64,000 bases of DNA, taken from positions 434,001-498,000 of the forward strand of contig NZ_CP159358.1 of the NCBI RefSeq assembly GCF_040500475.1, read 5' to 3'. This document shows, one piece after another, positions 30,170 to 37,994 of this stretch. How positions within the stretch are numbered: the first letter of the stretch is position 1; each line of letters begins with the position of its first letter. Made by a program: the position numbers and the translations under genes. A model generated the notes under the pieces. It made no database searches. It had not been told where the DNA came from and saw only the letters and a program-made list of their open reading frames with translations. This stretch comes from Bacillus sp. Bos-x628 (GTDB taxonomy: Bacteria; Bacillota; Bacilli; Bacillales; Bacillaceae).

Positions 30170-30682
30170 ATGACATTGCTGAAAAAATTATTCGCTTTCG
30201 GAAAAAAACAAGAAGATGCGAAGGAAGAAGTTATCTATTCTCCGGTTGATGGAGAATTAATGGATATGACTGACGTCCCAGACCCAGTATTTTCTCAAAA
30301 AATGATGGGGGACGGTGTGGCAGTAAAACCAAGCAATGGTGAAATTGTGTCACCAGTAGAAGGTGAAATTATTCAACTCTTCCATACGAAACATGCAATT
30401 GGTATTCGAACACTTTCAGGGCTTGAGCTTCTTATTCATATCGGACTTGAAACAGTTGGATTAAATGGTGAAGGATTTAAGGCGCACATGAAAGAAGGGG
30501 ATAAAGTAAAGATCGGTGATCCTCTAATGTCATGTGATTTAGATCTTATTGAAGAGAAAGCGGCAAGTACAGTGACACCAATTGTCATTATGAATGGTGA
30601 TATGATAGAACGTCTTGATAAAGAACCAAAAGGTACTGTTTCAAAGCAAACATCTAAGCTCTTTACCATTAAAGTAAAATAA
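30170..30682 (+). CDS. ypqE: PTS glucose-type EIIA component YpqE
   Basis: 170 residues of a free-standing EIIA-Glc/crr-like domain. The phosphorylated His lies in [17 protein letters not shown] and a second active-site His in FHTKHAIGI. It takes phosphate from HPr; free-standing EIIAs serve IIBC proteins that lack their own A domain. A hairpin follows the stop. Confidence 0.93.
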   Translation: MTLLKKLFAFGKKQEDAKEEVIYSPVDGELMDMTDVPDPVFSQKMMGDGVAVKPSNGEIVSPVEGEIIQLFHTKHAIGIRTLSGLELLIHIGLETVGLNGEGFKAHMKEGDKVKIGDPLMSCDLDLIEEKAASTVTPIVIMNGDMIERLDKEPKGTVSKQTSKLFTIKVK

Positions 30683-30708
30683 AAAAGACTGTAGACAAGC
30701 TACAGTCA
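30683..30708 (+). terminator. ypqE 3' hairpin
   Basis: GACTGTAG-acaag-CTACAGTC directly after the ypqE stop and an A-run. The expected T-run is missing because repeat copy A begins here; the first 16 bases of this hairpin recur on the far side of the repeat. Confidence 0.65.
30687..30702 (+). repeat. Direct repeat, left of repeat copy A
   Basis: GACTGTAGACAAGCTA, part of the ypqE hairpin. Exact copy at 30882-30897 on the other side of the intergenic repeat. Confidence 0.9.
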
Positions 30709-30711
30709 GGC

Positions 30712-30880
30712 TGTTGAAAAAGGGATAAAATGGTTTTTGATTTTAGCCCTTTTTCATCTTTTCAGTGGGAATTGAAAACCCTTGAAGAAGTCGGAAAACC
30801 CGAGCTACTGGTGCGGAGCGAATGAGTCATTCGTGAGCATCAACGCTCCAGATCAAAGTGATGGTTTGTCTATACACTGA
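30712..30880 (+). repeat. Structured intergenic repeat, copy A
   Basis: About 169 bases. Order of parts shared with the other copies: terminator-like hairpin (AAAAAGGGATAAAAT pairs with ATTTTAGCCCTTTTT), TTCAGTG, AATTGAAAACCCTTGAAG, GAGC..., GCGGAGCGAATG, ATTCGTGAGCATC, then GGTTTGTCTATACACTGA. The ends can pair (CAGTG with CACTG; AACC with GGTT), so the whole copy can fold as one long stem. No ORF. See copies at 32170 (inverted), 61757 and 62763. Confidence 0.85.
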
Positions 30881-30881
30881 A

Positions 30882-30897
30882 GACTGTAGACAAGCTA
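30882..30897 (+). repeat. Direct repeat, right of repeat copy A
   Basis: Exact 16-base copy of 30687-30702. It abuts the 3' end of the minus-strand flavin oxidoreductase gene. Confidence 0.9.
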
Positions 30898-30899
30898 TT

Positions 30900-32027
30900 T
30901 TAATCCTCCATCGGAACCCAGCCTTGATTCGCTTCCATGACGGTCCAAAGACCCTCTGGGATCAGATATTTGTCTTTTTGTCTACGTTTAATGACGGTTT
31001 CGATTTCATTTTCTCGTCCTTGTTTAATCTTGACAGCCCAATCCGGATCAACGATCAACTCTCGTGCAATGGCGATAAGCGGTATTCCCTGATTGTAAGC
31101 ATTCAGTGCATCTTCTGCCGTAATGACGCTGCCTACACCGATAAGCGGAAGTTCATCGCCGCAGCGTTCTTTTAACAATTCCATACGTGTTTTGCTTGGA
31201 TCGGCGCCGCGTCTTGCTTTAGCGTCAATTTCCATTAATGAGATATGCAGGTAATCGAGACCTTTTGTCTTTAAAGCATCGACTAATGTAAATGTTTCTG
31301 CCATCGTCAAACCAGGTGTTTCTGGTTCTTCAGGAGAAAGTCGATACCCTAGAATAAATGGTTTTGTGACGTGCTTTTCAATGCCTTCTTTTACGGCATC
31401 CACAACGGCGATAGGGAATGCAAGGCGTTTTTCATCATTTCCTCCCCATTGATCTGTCCGCTGATTACTATACGGAGAGTAGAATTGATGTAATAAATAT
31501 CCGTTTGCTCCATGAATTTCAACTCCATCAAAACCAGCTTGAACAGCTCTTCTTGCAGCTTCCTTGAAGGAGTCAATAATATGTGTAATTTCCTCTTCAG
31601 TTAAAGCACGTGCGATTTGTTTTCCATCTTTGAAAACGTCACTTGGAGCCACAACATCACCATTTGGAATTAAATGCGGGAGTGCTTGAGAGCCGCCGTG
31701 ATGAATTTGCAAAATCGCTTTTGTTCCTTTTGCTTGGATGGAAGAGGCCAGTTTTTTTAAACCGGGTATATCTTCATCTCTTGCAACCGAAGGCTGTCCT
31801 TCAAAGGCTTTACCATCTGGTGTGACATTGGCACAAGCTGTAATTACCATGCCCATTTCGCTTGATCTTGCTGTAATGAAATCAATCTCTTCTTTTGAAA
31901 TCGTGCCATCTTCATGAGAACTGAAATGTGTCATTGGAGCAACGACCATTCGTCCATTTATTGAGACCCCGTTTGGGAATGTAAATGGTTCAAATAAAGG
32001 CTTAAATTTATTTTTCAATCTCACCAT
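30900..32027 (-). CDS. NAD(P)H-dependent flavin oxidoreductase, Old Yellow Enzyme family
   Basis: 375 residues from ATG 32027; a longer reading to 32102 adds a stretch without family character. FMN-binding TIM barrel: VVAPMTHFSS near the N-terminus, LQIHHGGSQA with the paired active-site histidines, GFDGVEIHGANGYLLHQF and YSNQRTDQWGG, and C-terminal IAIARELIVDPDW. It looks closer to the YqiG-type branch than to YqjM/NamA (which is about 338 residues). Natural substrate unknown; such enzymes reduce activated alkenes. Flanked by inverted copies of the intergenic repeat, so it may be an accessory gene at this site. Confidence 0.85.
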   Translation of the reverse strand: MVRLKNKFKPLFEPFTFPNGVSINGRMVVAPMTHFSSHEDGTISKEEIDFITARSSEMGMVITACANVTPDGKAFEGQPSVARDEDIPGLKKLASSIQAKGTKAILQIHHGGSQALPHLIPNGDVVAPSDVFKDGKQIARALTEEEITHIIDSFKEAARRAVQAGFDGVEIHGANGYLLHQFYSPYSNQRTDQWGGNDEKRLAFPIAVVDAVKEGIEKHVTKPFILGYRLSPEEPETPGLTMAETFTLVDALKTKGLDYLHISLMEIDAKARRGADPSKTRMELLKERCGDELPLIGVGSVITAEDALNAYNQGIPLIAIARELIVDPDWAVKIKQGRENEIETVIKRRQKDKYLIPEGLWTVMEANQGWVPMED

Positions 32028-32169
32028 CTTCTTTCTTAATAAAATGATTCCACTATAGAAGTGTAATGGATGTGATGACAACACATCAACACATCTGCTC
32101 ATAGAGGGAACAATAATTGGTCACAAGTAAAACAAGACATACTTTATTGCGAGATCAATACCTGCACTG

Positions 32170-32327
32170 CAGCGTGTAGACAAACCCTTGCATTTGTTAT
32201 TAGGTCTGCGTGCCAGTGCTCACGAATGTCAAATTCGCTTCGCTTCCTAGACTTCAAAGGTTTTCTATCACGCTGAAAAGAAGACAAAGGGTTAAAATAA
32301 AAATCATTTTAGCCCTTTGTCAACAAT
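32170..32327 (-). repeat. Structured intergenic repeat, copy B (inverted)
   Basis: About 158 bases, minus orientation. Read on the minus strand it has the hairpin GACAAAGGGCTAAAAT / ATTTTAACCCTTTGTC, then CAGCGTGATAGAAAACC, TTTGAAGTCTAGGAAGC, GAAGCGAATTTGACATTCGTGAGCA, ACGCAGACCT, GGGTTTGTCTACACGCTG. CAGCGTG and CACGCTG close the long stem. It lies in the 448-base gap between the oxidoreductase start and the small ORF at 32476. Confidence 0.85.
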
Positions 32328-32374
32328 CTGTGGCAATGAAATTATTGCCTAGGAAAGCGCAAAAAATGACAACG

Positions 32375-32391
32375 TTCGGTCCTCGACCGAA
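32375..32391. repeat. Small inverted repeat
   Basis: TTCGGTC-ctc-GACCGAA, perfect 7-bp arms, followed on the plus strand by an A-rich run. Possible operator or remnant hairpin; nothing else is seen between 32328 and 32475. Confidence 0.4.
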
Positions 32392-32475
32392 AATAAAAAT
32401 TGTTTAGCACTTTTATTGTAGAAAAGTCACGAATCCTGTAAAATAGCGTTAGATATTGAATGAGGAGCGTAGAGC

Positions 32476-32571
32476 ATGTATAAGGGTCTTTTTTACTTGT
32501 TTTTTCTTGTTGTCATTTTGATTGCTTTTGTTTTTTCGAACTATAAGGATGTTTTTCTTGCAAATTTTTAA
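32476..32571 (+). CDS. Possible 31-residue single-span membrane peptide
   Basis: ATG 32476 with GAGGAGCG 9-10 bases upstream. Sequence MYKGLFYLFFLVVILIAF is one hydrophobic helix, followed by a short polar end (NYKDVFLANF). Too short for normal ORF calling. Its position before cotD gives no clear hint of function. Confidence 0.5.
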   Translation: MYKGLFYLFFLVVILIAFVFSNYKDVFLANF

Positions 32572-32590
32572 AATAGGTTAATGCATTAGT

Positions 32591-32618
32591 ACATGTATTC
32601 CTCTTGATTCATACATTA
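32591..32618 (+). promoter_or_regulatory. SigK-type promoter of cotD
   Basis: AC (32591-32592), 17 bases, CATACATTA (32610-32618), matching the late mother-cell consensus AC-N16/17-CATANNNTA. cotD is a known SigK gene in B. subtilis. Confidence 0.7.
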
Positions 32619-32653
32619 TTAATGTAAGAAAATCAAGGAAAGGGGAATGCTAC

Positions 32654-32887
32654 ATGTACCATCATCATTGCCAACCAAATGTTACAAAGCCAATTGTTCA
32701 TCCGACGAATCATTGCTGTACACACAGTGAGTCAACAACCATTGTGCCGCATATCCATCCGCAACATGTGACAAACGTCCACCATCAAAATTTCAAACAT
32801 GTTCACTACTTCCCGCATACGTATTCTCAGGTGGACCCGGCAACACATCAACACTTTAACTGCGGAGGACCTTGCTGTAACAGATAA
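32654..32887 (+). CDS. cotD: Inner spore coat protein D
   Basis: 77 residues, very rich in His (about a fifth of residues) with Cys pairs (NHCCTH, GGPCCNR). HIHPQHVTNVHHQNF and HVHYFPHTYS match B. subtilis CotD closely. Coat protein assembled in the mother cell. Good AAAGGGG ribosome site and a SigK-like promoter; terminator follows. Confidence 0.95.
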   Translation: MYHHHCQPNVTKPIVHPTNHCCTHSESTTIVPHIHPQHVTNVHHQNFKHVHYFPHTYSQVDPATHQHFNCGGPCCNR

Positions 32888-32895
32888 AGTGAATT

Positions 32896-32920
32896 GGGAC
32901 TTTTTAAAGTCCCTTTTTTT
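32896..32920 (+). terminator. Rho-independent terminator of cotD
   Basis: GGGACTTT-tt-AAAGTCCC then seven T. Confidence 0.9.
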
Positions 32921-32937
32921 AAAAAGCAGGTGAAGAC

Positions 32938-33480
32938 ATGAAAAGGATCGCTGTAACAGGGTACAAGCCATTTGAACTTGGGATATTTAAAGAAGGAGAA
33001 CCTGCACTTCAGTACATAAAAGCGGAACTTCGGAAAAGATTGACTTCACTGGCAGAAGAAGGACTTGAGTGGGTCCTTATTTCAGGTCAGCTCGGCGCAG
33101 AGATTTGGACGGCCGAAGTGGTATTTGAGCTTCAAGAAGAATACCCAGCTTTAAAACTTGCTGTGATTACACCATTTTATCAACAGGAAGAGCGTTGGAA
33201 TGAACAAAATAAAGAACTGTATAAAGGTGTGCTAGCAAAAGCAGATTTTGTTGAGAGTGTCTCGCATAGGCCGTATGAAAGTCCAGCACAGTTCAAACAG
33301 AAAAACCGCTTTTTTATTGAAAAAACAGAAGGCCTTCTCGTCTTATATGATCCTGAGCATGAAGGCTCTCCAAAGTATATGATCAGAGAAGCTGAGACAT
33401 ATGCTGATTACCCAATTATGTATATAACGATGGATGATCTAAGAGCACAAGTTGAGGCGAAAGATCCGTTTTTTAAATAA
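32938..33480 (+). CDS. ypsA: YpsA, SLOG-family protein
   Basis: 180 residues, Rossmann-like SLOG superfamily (DUF1273): AVTGYKPFELGIF near the start and WVLISGQLGAEIWTAEVV (about residues 43-60) carry the ligand-binding Gly and Glu. B. subtilis YpsA has been linked to cell-division control when overproduced and is next to gpsB, as here. Ligand probably a nucleotide, by family. Confidence 0.93.
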   Translation: MKRIAVTGYKPFELGIFKEGEPALQYIKAELRKRLTSLAEEGLEWVLISGQLGAEIWTAEVVFELQEEYPALKLAVITPFYQQEERWNEQNKELYKGVLAKADFVESVSHRPYESPAQFKQKNRFFIEKTEGLLVLYDPEHEGSPKYMIREAETYADYPIMYITMDDLRAQVEAKDPFFK

Positions 33481-33555
33481 AAGCAAGAGAAAATTTGACA
33501 ACGTCACGTATTTCTGAAAAAATATACTATGAATTCACGATATGAGGTGAAAAAG

Positions 33556-33861
33556 ATGCTTGCTGATAAAGTAAAGCTTTCTGCAAAAGAAATTTTAGAA
33601 AAAGAATTTAAAACAGGTGTTAGAGGGTATAAACAAGAAGAAGTCGATAAATTTTTAGATATGGTCATTAAAGACTATGAAACATTCCATCAAGAAATCG
33701 AAAAACTTCAACAAGAAAACCTTCACTTGACGAAACAACTTGAAGAAGCAGTCGAGCAAGGAAAAAGACAGCCTGCCCAGTCCAATACAACAAACTTCGA
33801 TATTTTAAAAAGACTATCTAACCTTGAGAAACACGTCTTCGGTAGCAAACTTTATGATTAA
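33556..33861 (+). CDS. gpsB: Cell cycle protein GpsB
   Basis: 101 residues from ATG 33556; the longer reading from 33529 precedes the GAGGTGA ribosome site. DivIVA-like N-terminal domain ([32 protein letters not shown]) with a coiled coil and the C-terminal trimer segment [16 protein letters not shown]. It shuttles PBP1 (ponA product) between septum and side wall; ponA is also in this window. Confidence 0.97.
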   Translation: MLADKVKLSAKEILEKEFKTGVRGYKQEEVDKFLDMVIKDYETFHQEIEKLQQENLHLTKQLEEAVEQGKRQPAQSNTTNFDILKRLSNLEKHVFGSKLYD

Positions 33862-33910
33862 TACTGAAATGGCTTGTGTAAGATGACATTGTCGTTTATA
33901 ATAACGCTTG

Positions 33911-34312
33911 GTGATTAACGTTCGGGTAATCGCTGTAATGCTCTATGCATTGCAGAGGAAAGTCCATGCTCGCACGGTGCTGAGATGCCCGTAGTGTTCG
34001 TGCCTGGCGAAAAAATAAGCCAGGGCAGTCTGGGAAAGACTGACGGCAGGGAAAATGCCTAAGTCCTTTAGGATATGGTAAAGTACCCTTGAAAGTGCCA
34101 CAGTGACGAAGTCTCACTAGAAATGGTGAGAGTGGAACGCGGTAAACCCCTCGAGCGAGAAACCCAAATTTGGTAGGGGAACTTTCTCAAAGGAACTAAA
34201 CGGAGAGAAGGACAGAGATTTCTGTAGATAGATGATTACCACCTGAGTACGAGGCATTTGCCGCTTGCAGTACGATGGAACAAAACATGGCTTACAGAAC
34301 GTTACATCCGTT
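33911..34312 (+). ncRNA. rnpB: RNase P RNA, Bacillus type (class B)
   Basis: About 402 bases aligning throughout with B. subtilis rnpB: starts GTGATTAACGTTCGGGTAATCG, contains GAGGAAAGTCCATGCTCGCA, the CACGGTGCTGAGATGCCC stretch, GAAAGTGCCACAGTGACG, GTGGAACGCGGTAAACCCC, and ends with GGCTTACAGAACGTTA. The catalytic RNA of tRNA 5' maturation. Position between gpsB and ypsC is that of B. subtilis. Ends are estimated by analogy. Confidence 0.97.
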
Positions 34313-34332
34313 ATCATAAGCATGATGAAAAC

Positions 34333-34364
34333 AAAGCTCTCCTATTTACATATGGAGAGCTTTT
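34333..34364 (+). terminator. Terminator after rnpB
   Basis: AAAGCTCTCC-tatttacatat-GGAGAGCTTTT, 20 bases past the RNA. Confidence 0.85.
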
Positions 34365-34406
34365 ATCTTGAATAAGAAAAAGTAAGAGAAAACAGGTGAT
34401 CAATAG

Positions 34407-35561
34407 ATGAGAACTTATACACTCATCGCGACAGCTCCAATGGGCATTGAAGCAATTGTTGCAAAAGAAGTAAGAGACCTTGGCTATGAGTGCACAGTAG
34501 ATAATGGGAAAGTGATTTTTCAAGGAGATGCTCTTGCGATTTGCCGCGCAAACCTTTGGTTGCGCACAGCGGATCGTGTAAAGGTACAAGTAGCTGAATT
34601 TCCGGCGAAATCATTTGACGAGCTTTTTGAACGAACGAAAGCGATTGACTGGGCGGCTTACTTACCGAAAAATAGTACATTCCCTGTCATCGGTAAGTCT
34701 GTCAAATCACAGCTTGCAAGTGTGCCGGATTGTCAGCGAATCGTCAAAAAGGCCATTGCACAAAAATTAAGATCAGCTTACAACATTCAGTCTGAATGGC
34801 TGGAGGAGACAGGACCAGAATATAAAGTTGAGATTGCCCTTTTAAAAGATAAGGCAGTTCTCACACTCGATACATCTGGTGTAGGACTCCACAAACGTGG
34901 ATACCGCACGGATCAGGGAGGGGCCCCCATTAAAGAAACCCTTGCTGCGGCTTTGGTATTATTGACGAATTGGACGCCTGACCGTCCATTTGTTGACCCT
35001 TTTTGCGGATCTGGAACGATTGCAATTGAAGCGGCAATGATAGGCCAGAACATTGCCCCAGGATTTAACCGGGAATTTGCTTCAGAAGCATGGACGTGGA
35101 TTGGTGAGGACGTATGGAATCAAGCGCGTCATGAAGTGGAAGAAAAAGCCAATTATGATCAACCTCTACAAATCACCGCAAGTGATATTGACCATCGCAT
35201 GGTGGAAATTGCGAAGATGAATGCAGAAGAAGCTGGTTTAAGTGAATTAATTCAATTTAAGCAAATGCAAGTGAAAGACTTTCAAACAAAAGAAGAGTAT
35301 GGTGTGATTGTAGGGAATCCGCCTTACGGAGAACGCCTCAGTGATAAACAAGCTGTCGAAAAAATGTACCGAGATATGGGGAAAGTATTTAAAGAGTTAG
35401 AGACATGGTCGATTTATATACTAACGTCATATGAAAAGTTTGAAGAGTGTTTTGGAAAAAAAGCAACCAAAAAGAGAAAACTGTTCAATGGATTCATTAA
35501 AACAGACTATTATCAATATTGGGGAAAACGTCCACCTAAAAAACAACGAACTGAAGCATAA
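34407..35561 (+). CDS. ypsC: YpsC, THUMP-domain RNA guanine-N2 methyltransferase
   Basis: 384 residues. N-terminal THUMP RNA-binding region (about residues 45-155), then a SAM methyltransferase of the UPF0020/RlmL type: DPFCGSGTIAIEA (motif I, about residues 197-209), ASDIDHRMVEIAK and catalytic NPPYGERL (about 309-316). Probably makes m2G in 23S rRNA, by family. Terminator follows. Confidence 0.93.
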   Translation: MRTYTLIATAPMGIEAIVAKEVRDLGYECTVDNGKVIFQGDALAICRANLWLRTADRVKVQVAEFPAKSFDELFERTKAIDWAAYLPKNSTFPVIGKSVKSQLASVPDCQRIVKKAIAQKLRSAYNIQSEWLEETGPEYKVEIALLKDKAVLTLDTSGVGLHKRGYRTDQGGAPIKETLAAALVLLTNWTPDRPFVDPFCGSGTIAIEAAMIGQNIAPGFNREFASEAWTWIGEDVWNQARHEVEEKANYDQPLQITASDIDHRMVEIAKMNAEEAGLSELIQFKQMQVKDFQTKEEYGVIVGNPPYGERLSDKQAVEKMYRDMGKVFKELETWSIYILTSYEKFEECFGKKATKKRKLFNGFIKTDYYQYWGKRPPKKQRTEA

Positions 35562-35565
35562 AAAA

Positions 35566-35596
35566 TGGTCACACCTGAACAGGTGTGGCTTTTTTA
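35566..35596 (+). terminator. Rho-independent terminator of ypsC
   Basis: CACACCTG-aa-CAGGTGTG then GCTTTTTT. Confidence 0.88.
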
Positions 35597-35675
35597 TCAT
35601 TTTATGAAACCCATAGGTATAAACCTTAGAGAGACGGAATAAACTGAACTTGATTTTAAAAAAAGAGGTGTCACA

Positions 35676-35873
35676 ATGATTCAATATGATCAATTTCAGT
35701 TAATTGAAAAAGCATTGTCTTCTACTGCTCAAGAAATACAAGGGCAGGGATCTGGACAACCTGCTCAGCTTGTTGCGGCTATGCATGATTTAGAGCTTGC
35801 TCGAGCTTACAAAGAGCATTCAGAGCATGCATTTCTAATGAAAGAAAGTTATCATCATCGCCTGCGTTCATAA
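35676..35873 (+). CDS. Uncharacterised 65-residue protein
   Basis: ATG behind AAGAGGTG. Helical, Gln/Ala/His-rich, with EIQGQGSGQPAQLVAAMHD in the middle and a basic end. No family recognised. The good ribosome site and its own intergenic space support a real gene. Confidence 0.6.
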   Translation: MIQYDQFQLIEKALSSTAQEIQGQGSGQPAQLVAAMHDLELARAYKEHSEHAFLMKESYHHRLRS

Positions 35874-35946
35874 AAAGATTGAGTTTCCCCTGTGAAGATG
35901 TTACTATTGAATGTCTGAATGATTCAAAAGTTGGGGGTTGAAGCAG

Positions 35947-37887
35947 GTGACAGCATCTCGTTTGCCTTTTTCATTATCAAAAGAACATAATTTTTACGAA
36001 GAGCTGGGCAACTGGATTGGTGATGTGTTTTATGACATTTTACCAGAAAAGGGCTTTGATCTTCGGGATGAACAAATATTCATGGCTTTTCAGCTAGAAA
36101 GAGCTTTTAAAGAAAAAAGTGTGATGTTTGCAGAAGCTGGGGTAGGCACAGGCAAAACAATCGTCTATCTATTATTTGCCGTCGCATATGCAAGGTATAC
36201 AGGGAAACCTGCGATTATTGCATGTGCTGATGAAACATTAATTGAACAGCTTGTCAAACAAGAAGGTGACATCTATAAAATTGCTCATCACCTAGAGATT
36301 CAAATAGATGCGAGATTAAGTAAATCTCATGACCAATATTTATGTTTGAAAAAACTAGAGAAAACGATGCAGCGTGAAGACGATGAGAAGTGGCTTGATA
36401 TTTATGAATCACTTCCTTCATTTGTTCATGAATCACACGGTATGCAAACCTTTTATCCGTATGGCGACCGAAAAGAGTACCCAAAACTATCAAATGATGA
36501 ATGGGCAAAAATCGGCTATGACTCTTTTCAAGATTGCTTGACTTGTGACATGCGTCACCGCTGCGGTCTGAATTTATCAAGAGATTATTATCGCAGGGCA
36601 ACGGATCTTATCATTTGTTCTCATGACTTTTACATGGAACATGTGTGGACAAAGGAGTCTCGTAAGCGTGAAGGTCAGCTTCCGCTTTTACCTGAACATA
36701 GTTCTGTCGTATTTGATGAAGGGCATCTTCTTGAGTTTGCAGCTCAAAAAGCTTTAACGTACAGAGTCAAGCAATCAACTCTTGAGACATTCTTAGAGCG
36801 ACTTTTACAAAATGACATTCGTGAGGAATTTGCAGAGCTCGTTGAAGATGCGCTTGCAACAAACGATGAATTCTTTTATCTCTTGAAAACAAATGCAAAA
36901 GAAGTCAAAGGTTCACATCGACATGAAATTGAACGCGATGAAGAGGTCAAGCGTTCAGCAAGTGAATTGTGTGACTTACTTGAAAAAATCGGAGAAGCGC
37001 TCGTTTTCGAATCCGAGATGTATACAATTGATCAATACGAATTGTCTGTGGTGGAAGAGTATATTGAACAAATGGCTTATTCGCTTTCACTTTATCAAAA
37101 GAATGCCATTAGCTGGCTTGAAAAGCAGGAATTAGACACTACGTTTGTCGTTATGCCAAAGACGGTTGCAGAGGTGCTTGGTGAAAAGGTATTCTCACAA
37201 AAAATCCCTTATATTTTCTCTTCAGCTACATTGTCTGATAATCAATCTTTTGACTATTTAGCGAAAAGTCTTGGCATCAAAGACTATTTATCTATGAGTG
37301 TTGCCTCGCCGTATGATTATGAAGAGCAAATGCGTATCTATTTTCATGGTATTTCACAGCCGTTCCCTCAAGCAGAGGCAAAAGCAAATCAAGTCATGTC
37401 TCATCTGAAAGAAAATGGGGGCCATTCACTCATCTTATTTCCTTCATTTGATGACCTTCATTTGTTTAGAAAACAGTTTGACGCATCGAATGAAGCATTG
37501 CCTTTCCATGTGTATTTTGAGGGAGACGAGGAGATTAGCACCATTGTTCAAAAGTTTCAAGCAGATGAAACGTCTGTTTTATGTTCTGTACACCTTTGGG
37601 AAGGATTAGATATTCCAGGTCAATCACTGACGAGTGTTGTCATCTGGGGACTTCCTTATCCGCCTCATGATCCTGTATTTGAAGCAAAGCGTAACGAAGC
37701 GAAAAATGCATATGCTGAAGTAGACCTTCCATATATGCTGCTACGATTAAGACAAGGCATTGGGAGACTGATTCGGACAAGCCAAGATTCTGGGACCATT
37801 CATGTGTATTTTGATTGCAAGAAAGACGCTAAGCTTCAAAGTAAAATTGAATCTGTACTGCCAGTTACACCAGTCATTAGTTCATAA
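35947..37887 (+). CDS. ypvA: YpvA, DinG/XPD-family helicase
   Basis: 646 residues from GTG 35947, nine bases past GGGGG; a TTG at 35938 abuts that site. Superfamily 2 helicase: Walker A AGVGTGKTIVYLL (about residues 61-73), DEGH box VVFDEGHLLEF (about 254-264) in place of DEAH, CSVHLWEGLDIPG and LRQGIGRLIR at the C-terminus. Four Cys (YLCLKK, DCLTC, RCGL) in the first third could bind a 4Fe-4S cluster as in XPD/DinG. Second DinG-like gene of the window (see 16629), lacking the exonuclease domain. Confidence 0.92.
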   Translation: MTASRLPFSLSKEHNFYEELGNWIGDVFYDILPEKGFDLRDEQIFMAFQLERAFKEKSVMFAEAGVGTGKTIVYLLFAVAYARYTGKPAIIACADETLIEQLVKQEGDIYKIAHHLEIQIDARLSKSHDQYLCLKKLEKTMQREDDEKWLDIYESLPSFVHESHGMQTFYPYGDRKEYPKLSNDEWAKIGYDSFQDCLTCDMRHRCGLNLSRDYYRRATDLIICSHDFYMEHVWTKESRKREGQLPLLPEHSSVVFDEGHLLEFAAQKALTYRVKQSTLETFLERLLQNDIREEFAELVEDALATNDEFFYLLKTNAKEVKGSHRHEIERDEEVKRSASELCDLLEKIGEALVFESEMYTIDQYELSVVEEYIEQMAYSLSLYQKNAISWLEKQELDTTFVVMPKTVAEVLGEKVFSQKIPYIFSSATLSDNQSFDYLAKSLGIKDYLSMSVASPYDYEEQMRIYFHGISQPFPQAEAKANQVMSHLKENGGHSLILFPSFDDLHLFRKQFDASNEALPFHVYFEGDEEISTIVQKFQADETSVLCSVHLWEGLDIPGQSLTSVVIWGLPYPPHDPVFEAKRNEAKNAYAEVDLPYMLLRLRQGIGRLIRTSQDSGTIHVYFDCKKDAKLQSKIESVLPVTPVISS

Positions 37888-37920
37888 AAGGAGGATGCAG
37901 CTTTGTATCCTCCTCTTTTT
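37886..37920 (+). terminator. Rho-independent terminator of ypvA
   Basis: AAAAGGAGGAT-gcagctttgt-ATCCTCCTCTTTTT overlapping the stop codon. Confidence 0.88.
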
Positions 37921-37994
37921 CATTGACAAACGATCATTTATTGAAGTAGCCTTGAAACGTACATACATATTTTATTGATTGGGGGAACAAACGC

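Noticed and set aside
33495..33528. TTGACA and TATACT upstream of gpsB as a SigA promoter
   Set aside because: Spacing is 22 bases, too long for a functional pair; one of the hexamers may be used with another partner.
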